From the NCBI GenBank assembly GCA_030153385.1, contig JASKJN010000010.1:1-36048 (forward strand): a stretch of DNA of 36,048 bases. Reading direction: 5' to 3'. Below, in pieces: positions 27,543 to 36,048 of this stretch. The DNA comes from Archaeoglobaceae archaeon (GTDB lineage: Archaea; Halobacteriota; Archaeoglobi; Archaeoglobales; Archaeoglobaceae). Numbering within the stretch: position 1 is the first letter of the stretch; each line of letters starts with the position of its first letter. The notes below the pieces were generated by a model, which was given only the letters and a program-made list of their open reading frames with translations, had not been told where the DNA came from and made no database searches. Both the position numbers and the translations under genes were made by a program.

Positions 27543-28296
27543 CCACCCAACACCTTAAAGCCTCGCAATCCGAAGTTGCATTTAAGGATATCGGTGTGAT
27601 CGAAACAAATCCGTTTCTGAGCGCATGGATGTCTGTGCCAGGTTCAGCATTTTCAATTTCGATCCCATGGATCCAGTAGTATTCCCTTCCCCTAGGATCA
27701 AGCCTTTTCTCAACCCTTGTCTGATACATCTTTTTTGCAAGCCTTGTTATGGCCATCTTGCCATTGAAATTCCTCGGAACGTTAACATTCAGAACATCAA
27801 CGCTTTCAGGCAGTCCTTTGTCAAGAACTTTTCTTGAAATCCATTTCAAAACTTTCTTTGCATTCTCAAAGTCAAAATCACAGCTGAGCTCAAATTTCTG
27901 GAGTTCATGCATCTCCATCGAAATCGCTATTGCCTTGCTTCCATGGGTTGCAGACTCAAGAGCTGCACAAACAGTTCCAGAAGTCGTAACCGCTTCAGTT
28001 GACAAATTCTCGCCTAAATTGATACCGCAAACTGTTAGATCAGGAATCTCTTTTATGATCTCGTAGATCCCTATGATTACAGCATCCGTAGGTGTTCCGT
28101 CTATTGCGTAAACCTTCATACCGTCTATTTCAATCTCGAAAAGTCGAACCGGGCGCATTATGGATATGCTCCTACCAACTCCACTCATCTGCGTTATCGG
28201 AGCGACAACAACGACTTCGTCGAGCTCGTTCAGTGCAGAGTAAGCGGATCTCAGACCCTGAGAGTATATTCCATCATCGTTGGTCAGCAAAATCAT
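27526..28296 (-). CDS. surE: 5'/3'-nucleotidase SurE
   Basis: [39 protein letters not shown]. Confidence 0.95.
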   Translation of the reverse strand: MILLTNDDGIYSQGLRSAYSALNELDEVVVVAPITQMSGVGRSISIMRPVRLFEIEIDGMKVYAIDGTPTDAVIIGIYEIIKEIPDLTVCGINLGENLSTEAVTTSGTVCAALESATHGSKAIAISMEMHELQKFELSCDFDFENAKKVLKWISRKVLDKGLPESVDVLNVNVPRNFNGKMAITRLAKKMYQTRVEKRLDPRGREYYWIHGIEIENAEPGTDIHALRNGFVSITPISLNATSDCEALRCWVDEWKI

Positions 28297-28367
28297 CCTT
28301 ATTTCGAATACCCTGGACTATAAATTCTTTTAGAAAAACTTTTTTAATTTCTGGAGAGAGTTTTTTT

Positions 28368-29450
28368 ATGAATGAAGTTGAGAAGAGATGCCTCTCCTCC
28401 CTTCTCGGAATTCTCGAAAATTTCTACGAGCAGATGAAAGCGGGAAATATTCCAGAACTTGGTATCTCTACAAGGACGAAGTATAACATCGAATTTGATG
28501 AAGATTCTGGCGTATGGGTTTACGGAGACAGGAAATCGGTGACTTCCGCAAAAACGATTAAGGGTGCACTCAAAATTCTCAAGATGGCATATGTAATAGG
28601 ATTTTTAAAAGAGCAGTTGGCTGTGAACAAGTCTTCAACGCTCAGAGAGCTTTATTACATTACTGAAGGCTGGGGATATGCGAAATTCGATGAACAGGAT
28701 GAGAGCGACAGATTGATCGAGGATCTCGAAATACTTTCAGGTTATCAGAGAGAACAGTTCCACATTCGACCAGAGGAAGATGGAGCGACAATAGTTGGAC
28801 CTATAAGGATCAGGGAAGAGACGAGAAGGGGGGTGAAGGAGATACACTGCCAGGATGACGTTGGTGAGGGAGGATATCAGATACCAGTAAACGTGGACAA
28901 GCTAGAGTTCGTGGAGCACGATGCGAAATTTGCAATAGCCATTGAGACTGGTGGTATGAGAGACAGACTCATCGAGAATGGCTTTGATGAGAAATTCAAT
29001 GCGATAATAGTACACCTTAAAGGTCAACCCGCAAGGAGCACAAGGCGACTCTTGAGAAGGCTTAACACCGAGCTGAACATTCCAGTTGTAGTCTTTACAG
29101 ATGGAGATCCCTGGAGCTACAGAATATATGCAAGCATAGCGTATGGAAGCATAAAATCCGCACATCTCTCTGAATATCTGGCGACACCGGAAGCGAAGTT
29201 CCTCGGCGTTACGCCTTCCGATATCGTAAAATATGATCTGCCCTCAGACAAACTGAGCGATGAGGACATAAGGGCTCTGAACGCGATTCTGACAGATCCG
29301 AGATTTGATACTGAATTCTGGAAGAAGGAAGTAAAGCTTCAGTTGGAGCTTAATAAGAAGTCAGAACAGCAGGCATTGGCTAAATATGGCCTAGATTATG
29401 TTACAGACGTCTATCTGCCTGAAAAACTCAGTGAAATGGGAATAATATAA
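28368..29450 (+). CDS. top6A: DNA topoisomerase VI subunit A
   Basis: ATG at 28368 inside longer [59 protein letters not shown]. Confidence 0.95.
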   Translation: MNEVEKRCLSSLLGILENFYEQMKAGNIPELGISTRTKYNIEFDEDSGVWVYGDRKSVTSAKTIKGALKILKMAYVIGFLKEQLAVNKSSTLRELYYITEGWGYAKFDEQDESDRLIEDLEILSGYQREQFHIRPEEDGATIVGPIRIREETRRGVKEIHCQDDVGEGGYQIPVNVDKLEFVEHDAKFAIAIETGGMRDRLIENGFDEKFNAIIVHLKGQPARSTRRLLRRLNTELNIPVVVFTDGDPWSYRIYASIAYGSIKSAHLSEYLATPEAKFLGVTPSDIVKYDLPSDKLSDEDIRALNAILTDPRFDTEFWKKEVKLQLELNKKSEQQALAKYGLDYVTDVYLPEKLSEMGII

Positions 29451-29574
29451 AATTTTTCACTCGTATGACTCAGCTCCACGATTTTCTAGCCTCTTCGTGC
29501 GTTCCAAATATCAGCGATTTATACAAAACTTAGTTACTTGCAAGAACTTTAAAAATCGAATGTAAATTTCCGCT

Positions 29575-30546
29575 ATGGATATTGAGAAAAAGATCTCCAT
29601 TGCAACGAGGAATACCGAGGAAGTTGTCACGGTTGATGAGCTGAGAGCCCTTCTCGAGGAAAAGGAGAGACCAAGGGCTTATGTTGGCTATGAACCGAGT
29701 GGCGAAATTCATTTGGGGCACCTTATTACAGTTAACAAACTCAAAGACTTGCAAAGCATCGGATTCGAGATAGTTGTCCTCCTCGCGGACATTCATGCTT
29801 ATCTAAACGAAAAGGGAACCTTTGAGGAAATAAGAAGGCTTGCGGAGAGGAACATGAAGACTTTCATAGCCTTTGGACTCGACGAAAAGAATGCGAAATT
29901 CGTTCTTGGGAGCAGTTATCAGCTGAACAAAGATTATATGCTTGACATCCTTAAATTGGCGAGGATCACAACGCTAAACAGAGCGAGAAGAAGTATGGAT
30001 GAGGTTAGCAGGAGAAAAGAAGATCCAATGGTTTCTCAGATGATCTACCCTCTGATGCAATCCCTGGACATCGCATATCTGAACATCGATGTCGCTGTCG
30101 GTGGAATGGATCAGAGGAAGATCCACATGCTTGCAAGAGAGAATTTACCCGCTCTTGGATATAAAGCGCCGATCTGCATTCACACACCGATAATCTCTGG
30201 ACTCGATGGGGAGAAGATGAGCAAGTCCAAAGGGAATTACATTTCAATAAGCGATTCACCTGAAGATGTTGAAAAGAAGATCATGAAGGCATTCTGTCCG
30301 TCGAAGGTAGTGGAAGGAAATCCGATAATAGATCTCGCAAAACACTATATCTTTCCCGCTTTTGGCAAAATCAAGATAGAGCGTGACCAAAAGTTTGGTG
30401 GAGATGTAGAATACGAGAGCTTCGAATCTCTTTTAGAGGACTTCAAAAGCGGAGCCTTGCACCCCCTGGATCTAAAGAGGGCTGTTGCCAGATATCTGAA
30501 CTCCTTCATTGAAGAGGCGAGGGATAGACTCAGAAAACTCTCTTGA
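29575..30546 (+). CDS. tyrS: Tyrosyl-tRNA synthetase
   Basis: AYVGYEPSGEIHLGHL, YPLMQSLDIAYLNIDVAVGGMDQRKIHMLARE, GEKMSKSKGN. Confidence 0.95.
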   Translation: MDIEKKISIATRNTEEVVTVDELRALLEEKERPRAYVGYEPSGEIHLGHLITVNKLKDLQSIGFEIVVLLADIHAYLNEKGTFEEIRRLAERNMKTFIAFGLDEKNAKFVLGSSYQLNKDYMLDILKLARITTLNRARRSMDEVSRRKEDPMVSQMIYPLMQSLDIAYLNIDVAVGGMDQRKIHMLARENLPALGYKAPICIHTPIISGLDGEKMSKSKGNYISISDSPEDVEKKIMKAFCPSKVVEGNPIIDLAKHYIFPAFGKIKIERDQKFGGDVEYESFESLLEDFKSGALHPLDLKRAVARYLNSFIEEARDRLRKLS

Positions 30547-30600
30547 TTTTGCAAGATCTAAAATTCCAAACTTTTTTAAGACCGGGAGAAAACCAGAGAT

Positions 30601-31383
30601 ATGCAAATTGCAGTTGCAGGAGCTGCGGGAAGGATGGGAAGACTTGTTGTAAAGCATGCGGTTAACGAGGGATTGAGAGTTTCTCAGGCTTTTGATATCG
30701 CTGAACTGGGAAAAGACGCGGGAGAGCTCGCTGGAATAGGAAAAATAGGTGTTGAAATAATCAGCGATATCGAAAAGCTCTCTGCGGATGTTCTTGTTGA
30801 CTTCACTAATCCGAGTGCCTGCCTTAAGAATGCAAGAGTTGCTGCTAAGAAAGGGGTAAAACTTGTAATCGGGACAACCGGATTCAACGAAGAGCAGAAG
30901 AGAGAGCTTGAAGAAATATGCAAGAACATTCCTGCGGTGATCTCGCCAAATTTCAGCGTGGGTGTAAATGCATTCTTCAGAATTGTTGAATTTGCGGTAT
31001 CTTTCCTTTACGACTATGACATCGAGATCTTCGAGATCCACCACAAGATGAAAAAAGATTCTCCAAGTGGAACCGCGATAAAGACTGCAGAAATAGTAAG
31101 GGAATTCTTGGCAAAAAAGGGTAAAAAGTTGGAGCTAAAATTCTGCAGAGAAGGTAAAAGAGGAGATGAGATCGGCGTATTTGGGCTTCGAGGTGGCGAT
31201 GTTGTTGGCGAGCACACCGTGTTATTCTTTGGAGACGGGGAAAGAGTTGAAATAACCCACAGAGCGACAAGCAGAGATTGCTTTGCGAAGGGGGCAGTTA
31301 TGGCGGTGAAATGGATATCGAAGATGAATAAGCCGGGAATGTACAGTATGCTCGACGTGCTATCTGAAGATATGCCTCCCTGA
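30601..31383 (+). CDS. dapB: 4-hydroxy-tetrahydrodipicolinate reductase
   Basis: IAVAGAAGRMGRLVV, VDFTNPSA, VIGTTGFNEEQ, EIFEIHHKMKKDSPSGTAIKTAE. Confidence 0.95.
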   Translation: MQIAVAGAAGRMGRLVVKHAVNEGLRVSQAFDIAELGKDAGELAGIGKIGVEIISDIEKLSADVLVDFTNPSACLKNARVAAKKGVKLVIGTTGFNEEQKRELEEICKNIPAVISPNFSVGVNAFFRIVEFAVSFLYDYDIEIFEIHHKMKKDSPSGTAIKTAEIVREFLAKKGKKLELKFCREGKRGDEIGVFGLRGGDVVGEHTVLFFGDGERVEITHRATSRDCFAKGAVMAVKWISKMNKPGMYSMLDVLSEDMPP

Positions 31384-32610
31384 AACGTTCATTCTTATGA
31401 GTGGTTTGCTTAAATGCCTTCTAGCACACGGTGGGACTTCATAGTAACCAGTTTCAATTTTTCTCGGAACTTCCACTTTAATCTTTTCAAAATACTTCGT
31501 CTTGCAGTTTCTGCATCTGAAACCCTGCCCTTTGCCAGAGGATTCCATTCTCTTTCCACAGATCGGACAGATTGGGTTTAAAAGTAAGAATTGCTTTTCA
31601 AGTTCCAGGATTCTGATCTTTTCGAGATTGAGCGTTTCGTTCTTCACAGAACCGTAAACTTCAACCAAATCCCCTGGAATTAAGGCTCTTATAATGTTTC
31701 TGAACTGCTTTGTGGGTTCAAAGGCTGCGCACTTCAGGTTTCCGGAATTCGTTTTGATCTTGAAAAATATGTGGCCTCCCACAATTTCATATGGCTTCTC
31801 TATCAGCCTTCCGACGACTCTGTATGATCTGAAGTTTTTTATCTCCTCATCACAAATTATGTGCATGTCAGTGGCGTGATTAGTCTGGAAAATTTGAAAT
31901 CTATCAAATGGCTCTGTTTTAATGATGCTAAGAGCTTTTTTAAGCAAGTCCGGGTCTTCTCCTCTGAGCCCAAATAAGACAGGGCAGGGTGTTCCTGGGA
32001 CCGCCATAACGACATCGTTGCACCAATCCACTGTGTCAAAGATCGTGGGATAAAAGAGAAAGTCAAGCTCGTAAAAGCTCTCCTTGTCAAACTCTCTTGG
32101 CTTTCCAATTCTTTCAGGCAGTCGATAAGCTATAAGCTCGTAAACGAAATCTTCAAGCACCGCACCCACTGAAGCCAAAGCCCCTATCAGCCCCCGACCG
32201 TTTTTGAACTTCAAATGCTCGATCCTGAGCTTTTCCAGGACATCTATTGCGTCCTCGATACTGAGAACATCAGTTATCGCTCTCCTAGCGAACTCTCTAA
32301 GCAGGGAAACTTTTGCTTCGTCTACAAAAACAACCCCTGGATTCGTATTCGGATCGTCGAGCTCCGCATATTTTCTAACAACCTCCTCAGCAATTTCAAC
32401 AGCTTTATCGAGATCGTCAATTTCCGCAAGGAAACTTACAGCGCCATTGCCCCTCGTTTTGTACGGGATCGTCGGATTAAGCCTTATAAGCCGTGGAAAT
32501 CCTACTACCTCGCCGACCTCTTTCAGCCTATCGATCAAAATAAGCGCGAGATACGTAGTGCACATCCCCTTTCTGCTGTCCGTGTCATCTATTCCGATCC
32601 AAACTCGCAT
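31360..32610 (-). CDS. tiaS: tRNA(Ile2) 2-agmatinylcytidine synthetase TiaS
   Basis: MRVWIGIDDTDSRKGMCTTYLA, GNGAVSFLA, C-terminal zinc ribbon CPICGKRMESSGKGQGFRCRNC. Confidence 0.93.
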   Translation of the reverse strand: MRVWIGIDDTDSRKGMCTTYLALILIDRLKEVGEVVGFPRLIRLNPTIPYKTRGNGAVSFLAEIDDLDKAVEIAEEVVRKYAELDDPNTNPGVVFVDEAKVSLLREFARRAITDVLSIEDAIDVLEKLRIEHLKFKNGRGLIGALASVGAVLEDFVYELIAYRLPERIGKPREFDKESFYELDFLFYPTIFDTVDWCNDVVMAVPGTPCPVLFGLRGEDPDLLKKALSIIKTEPFDRFQIFQTNHATDMHIICDEEIKNFRSYRVVGRLIEKPYEIVGGHIFFKIKTNSGNLKCAAFEPTKQFRNIIRALIPGDLVEVYGSVKNETLNLEKIRILELEKQFLLLNPICPICGKRMESSGKGQGFRCRNCKTKYFEKIKVEVPRKIETGYYEVPPCARRHLSKPLIRMNVSGRHIFR

Positions 32611-33172
32611 AAAGCTTTGCGGTGATCAAATCAGATTTTGTTCTTTCAATTCCTGCTCTTGCGACATCAAGCTTTTGCCTTAAGTTAGGAATGAGCTTTT
32701 CGGGGAATGATACGAAGGACAGAAGCTCAGAGTATATTCTCTCCATGACTTCGAGGATTTCTTCAGCCTTCTCCAGATCATTTTCGATCATCTTTGAAAG
32801 TGCAAATCTTCGGAGTTCTCCAATGGCATCAGCCAAGCCTGTTATGAAAGCGGAATGCGAAATTTCGAAATCGAGTGTGAAATCAAAGTCCTCTTTTACA
32901 GCTTTTTCAAAAAATACTGCTTCTGCAAACTCCTGCATCGATTCAAAGCTTAGAGAGTAGAATATCTCGGGAAATCTTTGAAATTCATTAAGTCTCGAGA
33001 GTATCTCTTTCCCCTTCGAAATTCTCTCTTCCGCAAGCTCCAAATTGCCCTCATGAATTGCTACAATGGCCTTTGAAGCCAAAATTCTTAGCTCTCTCGA
33101 AATCTTCAAAAGCTCTTCACGAGCCTTTTCCAGTTCCTCAAGCCTTGCTCTGCAATCTTCAATTTTCATCAT
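32585..33172 (-). CDS. Translin family protein
   Basis: REELLKISRELRILASKAIVAIHEGN, QEFAEAVFFEKAV, ITGLADAIGELRRFAL. Confidence 0.82.
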   Translation of the reverse strand: MMKIEDCRARLEELEKAREELLKISRELRILASKAIVAIHEGNLELAEERISKGKEILSRLNEFQRFPEIFYSLSFESMQEFAEAVFFEKAVKEDFDFTLDFEISHSAFITGLADAIGELRRFALSKMIENDLEKAEEILEVMERIYSELLSFVSFPEKLIPNLRQKLDVARAGIERTKSDLITAKLYASLDRNR

Positions 33173-33179
33173 GACTCCC

Positions 33180-33897
33180 TCATAGTCTCAGAAGGCATAC
33201 CCTGCTCTGCTCAGATTCGTCTAAAATCTCGTAGCCCCTTCTCGCCAAAATTCTGCTAAATTCCAAAACATCACGATGTTCTGGCATGTTCTCAGCTTTA
33301 AGTCTGAGCCTTGAATAGCCGAGAAACATATAAGCCTTTGCCTCGATGTAATCAGGTTCTGCAACCCTTATAAGCCTATCAAAACCCTCAATCGCTTTTT
33401 CATCCATGTTCAGACCTTTTATGAGTGTCAGTCGTAGCACTGTTCTTGACTCTGAATCCCCCAGCAATTTTAGGCTCTCCAAAATCCGATCCCAGTAGCT
33501 TTTCGGTGGACGATTTAGTACATTCGTTACGAGAAAAGTTGTGAAGCCTAAATTCTTGTAGCATTCTATGAGCTCGGGCAGATGCGGGTACAGCGTTGGC
33601 TCACCGATTAGACTTATTGCAACCTGATTCGGCTTCTCCGCTTCCTTAAGCTTCTTCTTCTGGTGCATCCCAACCTCTGAAGTCCTTGAGCAGTTCAAGA
33701 GGGCGCCAACAGTAGATACATGACTGATTGCAGACTAGTGCCGGTGTCATCTGAAGACAGCGATGAGACTGGATACCGTAGAATTTCTGCTTGTAGCAGA
33801 AACCCTCGTCTTTAAGCGATTTTTTCAGCCATAAACAGGTCTTGACCGCGGAATGGTTGAATATATGGTAGCCCTTGAGATCTGAAAGCTGTTTCAT
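33180..33897 (-). pseudogene. taw1: 4-demethylwyosine synthase TYW1/Taw1 with internal deletions and a frame disruption
   Basis: ORF 33646-33897 (HSAVKTCLWLKKSL, CYKQKFYGIQSHRCLQMTP, CNQSCIYCWRP) plus ORF 33180-33698 (QVAISLIGEPTLYPHLPELIECYKNLGFTTFLVTN, RLTLIKG, EAKAYMFLGYSR). Confidence 0.8.
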
Positions 33898-34487
33898 ATC
33901 CCCAAATATCTGTTTACGAGATCAATAAAATCTTTTGCCCTTTCATTCACAAGAGCGGAAACAACCGCAACTCCAGAAACACCTGTCTCCAGCACAGGCT
34001 TGACGTTATCCAAGCTTATCCCACCAATCGCAAAAACAGGCAGATGAGTTGCGGAGACTATTTTTCTTAGCCCTTCTATACCTATTGGATCCTTAGCGTC
34101 TTCCTTTGTCATTGTTTTAAAAACAGGCCCCGCTCCGAGGTAATCCGCTTTCTTAGCCCTCTTAGCCTCTTCAACGTCATGAACAGAAATACCTATGATC
34201 CCATCGAAGATCTCCCTTGCGATATCCAAAGGTAGATCCTCCTGGCCTAAATGCACGCCATCCGCATCGCATGAAATGGCTATGTCGATTCGGTCGTTTA
34301 TGAGAAGAAGAGCATTATAGCTTTCCGTAAGCTCCCTTAGCCTCTTGGCTGTAAAAAGTAGCTCTCTATCCTTCATCCTTTTCTCCCTAAGCTGTATGAT
34401 CCTAACACCCAATTCGAGAGCTCTCTTTGCCATCTCCTCGTGTTTTCCAAACTTCGAATCTGTGATGCAGTAAACCCCTCTAAGCAT
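33894..34487 (-). CDS. thiE: Thiamine-phosphate synthase
   Basis: YCITDSKF.., RIIQLREKRMKDRELL, LLINDRIDIAISCDADGVHLGQEDLP, DYLGAGPVFKTMTK, FAIGGIS. Confidence 0.95.
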   Translation of the reverse strand: MLRGVYCITDSKFGKHEEMAKRALELGVRIIQLREKRMKDRELLFTAKRLRELTESYNALLLINDRIDIAISCDADGVHLGQEDLPLDIAREIFDGIIGISVHDVEEAKRAKKADYLGAGPVFKTMTKEDAKDPIGIEGLRKIVSATHLPVFAIGGISLDNVKPVLETGVSGVAVVSALVNERAKDFIDLVNRYLGI

Positions 34488-34520
34488 CGTAAAGATTTAT
34501 TGCAGTCTGCATAAATCATT

Positions 34521-35351
34521 TTGGTGTCCCTAAAGGAAATGCTGAGGGAGAAGCTAAGCGAGGAGGAACTGAAACTTCTGCGCAGAAGTTTTGAAATAAT
34601 CGGAAATATAGCGATAATCGAGATACCGGAAGAACTCATTGGGAAGAAGGAGTTGATAGTTAATGCAATACTGCAGAAGCACAAGAACATAAAAACAATC
34701 CTGAGAAAAGTTGGAGAGGTTGAGGGAGTTTACCGGGTTGCGAAATACGAGAAGGTCTACGGTGAGGAAACGGAGACAATTGCAAAAGAGCATGGCTGTC
34801 GATTTCTTGTAGATCCAACAAAGGTTTACTTCTCCTCAAGACTTTCAACTGAAAGAGAAAGAATAGCGAGGCTTGTAAAAAATGGTGAGAGAGTTTTGGT
34901 CATGTTTGCGGGTGTTGGACCATTTGCAATAGTTATTGCGAAGCTTTCAAAACCAAAAGAAGTCGTGGGTGTTGAGCTCAACAGCATTGCTGTTGAATAT
35001 TTCAGGAAGAATGTGAAGCTGAACAAAGTGGAGAATGTGGTGCTCATGGAAGGAGATGTGGCAGAGATAGTTCCAAAACTTGATGGAGAGTTCGATCGAA
35101 TCCTCATGCCCGCGCCATACTCAGCGGAGAGCTTCGTTCACCTTCTCAAAGGAAAAATTAAAAAAAGCGGTTTCATTCACTACTATACCTTCGAAAGCGA
35201 GAACTTCGAAGATCAGTTAAATAAAAAGGTTGAAGAGCTTTTCATGAAAAATGGAATGCTTGTAAAAGCGGTTTTCATGCGCAGATGCGGAAGCTTCGCT
35301 CCTTATGTGAACAGATACGTTGTCGACCTTGAGTATATCGGCGAGATTTAA
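34521..35351 (+). CDS. tRNA (guanine37-N1)-methyltransferase Trm5-like
   Basis: FEIIGNIAIIEIPEEL, VYRVAKYEKVYG, DPTKVYFSSRLSTERERIA, VMFAGVGPFAI, MPAPYSAESF. Confidence 0.87.
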   Translation: MVSLKEMLREKLSEEELKLLRRSFEIIGNIAIIEIPEELIGKKELIVNAILQKHKNIKTILRKVGEVEGVYRVAKYEKVYGEETETIAKEHGCRFLVDPTKVYFSSRLSTERERIARLVKNGERVLVMFAGVGPFAIVIAKLSKPKEVVGVELNSIAVEYFRKNVKLNKVENVVLMEGDVAEIVPKLDGEFDRILMPAPYSAESFVHLLKGKIKKSGFIHYYTFESENFEDQLNKKVEELFMKNGMLVKAVFMRRCGSFAPYVNRYVVDLEYIGEI

Positions 35352-35421
35352 GCATTGTCAGTTTCTCCCATAAACGAAATTTAACAGAGTTTAGAAAAAT
35401 CTAAAAAATTAGGAAAACAAT

Positions 35422-36039
35422 TCAGTGAGGCGTTGTGGTATATCCGTAAAGCGATTGCATTTCATCAAGCCAGTCTCCGATCTTCGGGAAGACCTCGCTT
35501 GGAGCCTTCAAGCCGAATGGAAGTTCGAGATGTCCTGTGTTGCTTATTCTATACGTTCTATCAAGCGGATGAGGAGTTTTTGCCTGCATCAAATCCTTCT
35601 CGATCTGCTCAGCCTCAACCAAACCCGGGAGATCTGAGAGGATCGTTATGAAGGGCACCTTCACCTTCTGCATGTTGTGGATGTAGTAATAGTATCCGTC
35701 CTTTCCGGGTCTTGGCTCGGGTGGTGAGATCAGGTAGTATCTTCCCCCATTCTCAAAGTATTCCCTTGCAGTAAGCCTTAGGCCAAAGTCCGCATACTGA
35801 ACCAACGTTGGAGTGTAGATACTATCCATTACAAACCTCGTTGCGAAATCTCCGAGTGCGTCGTTCATATCTTCAGTAGCATACATCGCAAGGGCCTTTA
35901 CGAGTTCACATCTATCCCCATACTGATAATACGCCTCTTCAATCACAGCGAATAGGAAGTTCATCGTCAGAAGGGTTGTGTTCCATAGATTCTTGTTCTT
36001 GGCGGTAAGCTCGATCAGGCTTCTCAGATCTAAATACAT
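35422..36039 (-). CDS. Alpha/beta-hydrolase-like protein, C-terminal part (may continue past window)
   Basis: VPFITILSDLPGLVEAEQIEKDL...RTYRISNTGHLELPFGLKAPSEVFPKIGDWLDEM resembles the catalytic-His end of an alpha/beta hydrolase; no nucleophile elbow in the visible part. Confidence 0.45.
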   Translation of the reverse strand: MYLDLRSLIELTAKNKNLWNTTLLTMNFLFAVIEEAYYQYGDRCELVKALAMYATEDMNDALGDFATRFVMDSIYTPTLVQYADFGLRLTAREYFENGGRYYLISPPEPRPGKDGYYYYIHNMQKVKVPFITILSDLPGLVEAEQIEKDLMQAKTPHPLDRTYRISNTGHLELPFGLKAPSEVFPKIGDWLDEMQSLYGYTTTPH

Positions 36040-36048
36040 CGGCTTATC

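Overview
The window reads as an archaeal chromosome segment; protein content and a solitary CRISPR repeat resemble Archaeoglobales (assignment by inspection only). Housekeeping genes flank a large CRISPR-cas island. Left flank: cupin-type PGI (partial), asd, tRNA-Gly(CCC), a LEA14/WHy-type lipoprotein, and a large surface protein (Kazal-like domain, PGF-CTERM-like tail) split by a frameshift. Island (about 5.4-26.8 kb): a type I-A-like locus (csa1/cas4-like, cas1, cas4 convergent with cas2, cas3'', cas3', cas8a-like) that ends in a cas5-like remnant, CRISPR-repeat-like sequences and a short possible csa5 remnant, with no cas7. Next comes a compositionally different type III-B Cmr operon (cmr1-2-[MNT-HEPN]-3-4-5-6-csx CARF/HEPN). 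After that is a decayed archaeal-style type III remnant (two RAMP genes, one truncated and one frameshifted, no cas10) with two CARF proteins, then pseudogenes of a DCD-like domain protein and a DNA methyltransferase. Right flank: rpiA, surE, top6A, tyrS, dapB, tiaS, translin-family, a decayed taw1/TYW1, thiE, a Trm5-like methyltransferase and a partial alpha/beta-hydrolase-like gene. Most notable: the nucleotidyltransferase/HEPN pair embedded between cmr2 and cmr3, the CRISPR-repeat scar where the type I effector genes were lost, the replacement-like arrangement of the Cmr operon, and the DCD/methyltransferase relic.
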